From a bacterium (GTDB lineage Bacteria > CBDUZB01 > JAGLHV01): a stretch of DNA of 8,120 bases. The notes below the pieces were generated by a model. The model did not search any database and was not told the DNA's origin. It saw only the letters and a list, made by a program, of their open reading frames with translations. Made by a program: the position numbers and the translations under genes. The stretch covers positions 1-8,120 of the forward strand of contig JAGLHV010000044.1 in assembly GCA_023143305.1 (NCBI GenBank), in the 5' to 3' direction. This document shows, in pieces, positions 6,789 to 8,120 of the stretch; positions within the stretch are counted from its first letter, which is position 1, and each line of letters begins with the position of its first letter.

Positions 6789-7883
6789 ATGAACATCCTT
6801 AATAGATATATTCTTAGGCAATTTTTCCCCTTTTTAGCAATGGGATTTTCTATTTCTACTTTTGTATTATTATTGGATAAATTTGTTGACCTGGCTAATT
6901 TAATCTTAAGCAAGGGGGTAAATATTTTTCTCGTTTTACGTTTATTCCTTTATCTTATCCCCTCTCTTTTATATTTAACCATCCCTATGGGATTTCTTAT
7001 GGGCAGTTTACTCACCTTTGGAAAACTTTCAGCAGACAATGAAATTATTGCCATGAGATCCAGCGGTTTAAGCCTTTATCATATTATTTCTCCTATTCTG
7101 CTTCTTTCTTTAACCGTGAGTCTCTTATTGGTTTTTTATAATAATAATTATGCTCCTCGCCTACAATTTTCCTTTAAAAAATTATACTATGAAATTATTT
7201 ATAAAGCCCCTTTGCTTAAATTTGATGAACATACTTTCACTAATGTCCAAAATTACCAGATTTATATAGAAAAAATAAATAAAAAGAAAAATGAATTAAA
7301 AGGAATTGTTATTTACAGAAAAGAAAAAAAATCTGATCTACCTACTCTCATTATTGCACAAAGCGGCAGTCTTCTTAATCCCCAAAAAGAGGTATTTACG
7401 CTTAAACTTAAAGATGGAAGTATTCAAAAAAAAGATTCTAAAAATCCTGATAAATACGGACAATTATTTTTTCAGAATTATGAAATTCCCTTAAATTTCT
7501 CTAAAACAAAGGATTTTTCTTTAAATAAATCTGTTCTGGAAATGGACAGCAGGGAATTAAAAGAAAAAATCAAAACACTAAAAAAAGACAATGCCCCTAC
7601 ATCCTCATTAGAAGTGTGGTATTACATTCGTTGGGCAATTGCTTTTACCAGCTTTGCCTTTACTCTTATCGGTATTCCTTTAGGTATAAAAGCCCACCGG
7701 GGAAAAAAATCTTTTGGTTTCGGACTGAGTTTAATACTGTTTTTTATCTATTATCTGTTACTCAGTATATCTTTAACCCTGGGAGAAAGAGGTTTTATTG
7801 ACCCCCGCCTCGATGTCTGGATACCCAATATAATAACAGGAACAGCCGGTTTTATTTTACTTTACAAAACAGAGAAAGGATAA
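6789..7883 (+). CDS. LptF/LptG-family (YjgP/YjgQ) LPS export permease
   Basis: This 364-residue inner-membrane protein has the standard length and layout of the family: an N-terminal 'NRYILRQF' with TM1 (about 12-32), a hydrophobic hairpin (about 45-75), TM3 (about 98-118), a periplasmic beta-jelly-roll (about 119-275), and three C-terminal TMs (about 281-301, 308-330, 343-360). The cytoplasmic coupling signature between TM2 and TM3 is visible as FGKLSADNEIIAMRSSGLS (77-95). The 'IGIPLGI' segment followed by basic 'AHRGKK' (294-307) is also typical. In known systems LptF and LptG pair with the LptB ATPase to extract LPS from the inner membrane and pass it to the periplasmic bridge. The ATG is preceded by AAAGGA (6778-6783) at 5 nt. 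A second permease of the family follows 7 bp downstream. Whether this copy is LptF or LptG I cannot decide by eye; being first in the pair, it may be LptF. Confidence 0.92.
   Translation: MNILNRYILRQFFPFLAMGFSISTFVLLLDKFVDLANLILSKGVNIFLVLRLFLYLIPSLLYLTIPMGFLMGSLLTFGKLSADNEIIAMRSSGLSLYHIISPILLLSLTVSLLLVFYNNNYAPRLQFSFKKLYYEIIYKAPLLKFDEHTFTNVQNYQIYIEKINKKKNELKGIVIYRKEKKSDLPTLIIAQSGSLLNPQKEVFTLKLKDGSIQKKDSKNPDKYGQLFFQNYEIPLNFSKTKDFSLNKSVLEMDSRELKEKIKTLKKDNAPTSSLEVWYYIRWAIAFTSFAFTLIGIPLGIKAHRGKKSFGFGLSLILFFIYYLLLSISLTLGERGFIDPRLDVWIPNIITGTAGFILLYKTEKG
7875..7880 (+). promoter_or_regulatory. Ribosome binding site of the second permease, inside the end of the first
   Basis: AAAGGA overlaps the last codons of the first permease gene and lies 10 nt before TTG at 7891. 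It supports that TTG as the start, since no ATG or GTG begins the clearly conserved N-terminus of the second permease. The close packing implies co-transcription and probably coupled translation. Confidence 0.65.
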
Positions 7884-7890
7884 AACTTTA

Positions 7891-8120
7891 TTGTTTATTC
7901 TGCCACGTTATTTAATTCGCCAATTTTTAAAGCCGTTCTTATACAGTCTTCTTGTTTTTAGTGCAATAATAATTGTTTCCGAATTATTTGAGAGGATGGA
8001 TGGTTTTATCCGTTATAAAGCCCCTCTTTTACTGGCTTTAAAATATTTTCTGTATCGAATTCCTTACTGGTTGGTCAAAGTCACCCCTATTGCTACGCTA
8101 TTAGCAACCCTGTTTTCTCT
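7891..8120 (+). CDS. Second LptF/LptG-family permease (N-terminal part, cut by window edge)
   Basis: From a TTG start, 76 codons remain open to the window edge. The visible protein has the family's N-terminus: 'LPRYLIRQFLKPFLYSLL' leading into TM1 (about 12-30), then 'VSELFERMDGFIRY' matching the conserved segment after TM1, and the start of the second hydrophobic pair with 'IPYWLVKVTPIATLLATLFS'. This parallels the first permease (its 'LNRYILRQF' and 'IPMGFLMGSLLTF' segments). It lies 7 bp after the first permease's stop, with AAAGGA as ribosome binding site. LptF and LptG are encoded side by side in many diderms and form a heterodimer, so this is the natural partner subunit. The periplasmic domain and C-terminus lie outside the window. 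Confidence 0.88.
   Translation, partial: MFILPRYLIRQFLKPFLYSLLVFSAIIIVSELFERMDGFIRYKAPLLLALKYFLYRIPYWLVKVTPIATLLATLFS

Noticed and set aside
7306..7801. Two short plus-strand frames (7306-7494, 7616-7801) inside the first permease gene
   Set aside because: Out-of-frame readings of a well-supported permease gene, without recognisable domains.
7881..7890. Terminator between the two permease genes
   Set aside because: The gap is only 7 bp with no inverted repeat, and a ribosome binding site spans the junction.

Overview
This is an AT-rich window (roughly one third G+C by eye) from a bacterium with an outer membrane. The evidence for a diderm is the LptF/LptG-type permease genes, an LptE-like lipoprotein, and a very large secreted protein that looks like an outer-membrane beta-barrel. 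The barrel carries several hallmarks of SprA, the translocon of the type IX secretion system (T9SS), which is best known from Bacteroidota and relatives. The gene order is not the usual Bacteroidota sprA neighbourhood as I know it, so I favour an uncultured, deep-branching diderm lineage (FCB-related or a candidate phylum). I cannot name the phylum from this sequence.

Layout: two transcription units diverge from an intergenic region at 6492-6788. The minus-strand unit runs leftward: sprA-like (1296-6491, TTG start), then the LptE-like lipoprotein (739-1278, 17 bp downstream), then comF-like (29-742, ATGA overlap). It probably continues into another gene whose ATG lies on the last three bases of the window (3..1). 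The plus-strand unit runs rightward: an LptF/LptG-family permease (6789-7883), then a second permease of the same family (from a TTG at 7891, cut by the window edge). Each unit has a plausible sigma-70-type promoter and a leader of about 40 nt. I see no terminator, RNA gene, mobile element or CRISPR array.

How the genes may work together: in known diderms LptF and LptG are the inner-membrane permeases that extract LPS, and LptE is the lipoprotein that plugs the outer-membrane LptD barrel. Here the lipoprotein gene sits directly behind a SprA-like giant barrel rather than behind lptD, and that barrel gene is divergent from the LPS extractor genes. The locus is therefore an envelope-biogenesis cluster mixing Lpt-type and T9SS-type parts. 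Whether the lipoprotein serves LPS assembly encoded elsewhere or is a partner of the SprA-like barrel is the main open question. The ComF-like phosphoribosyltransferase has no obvious envelope role and may simply share the operon.
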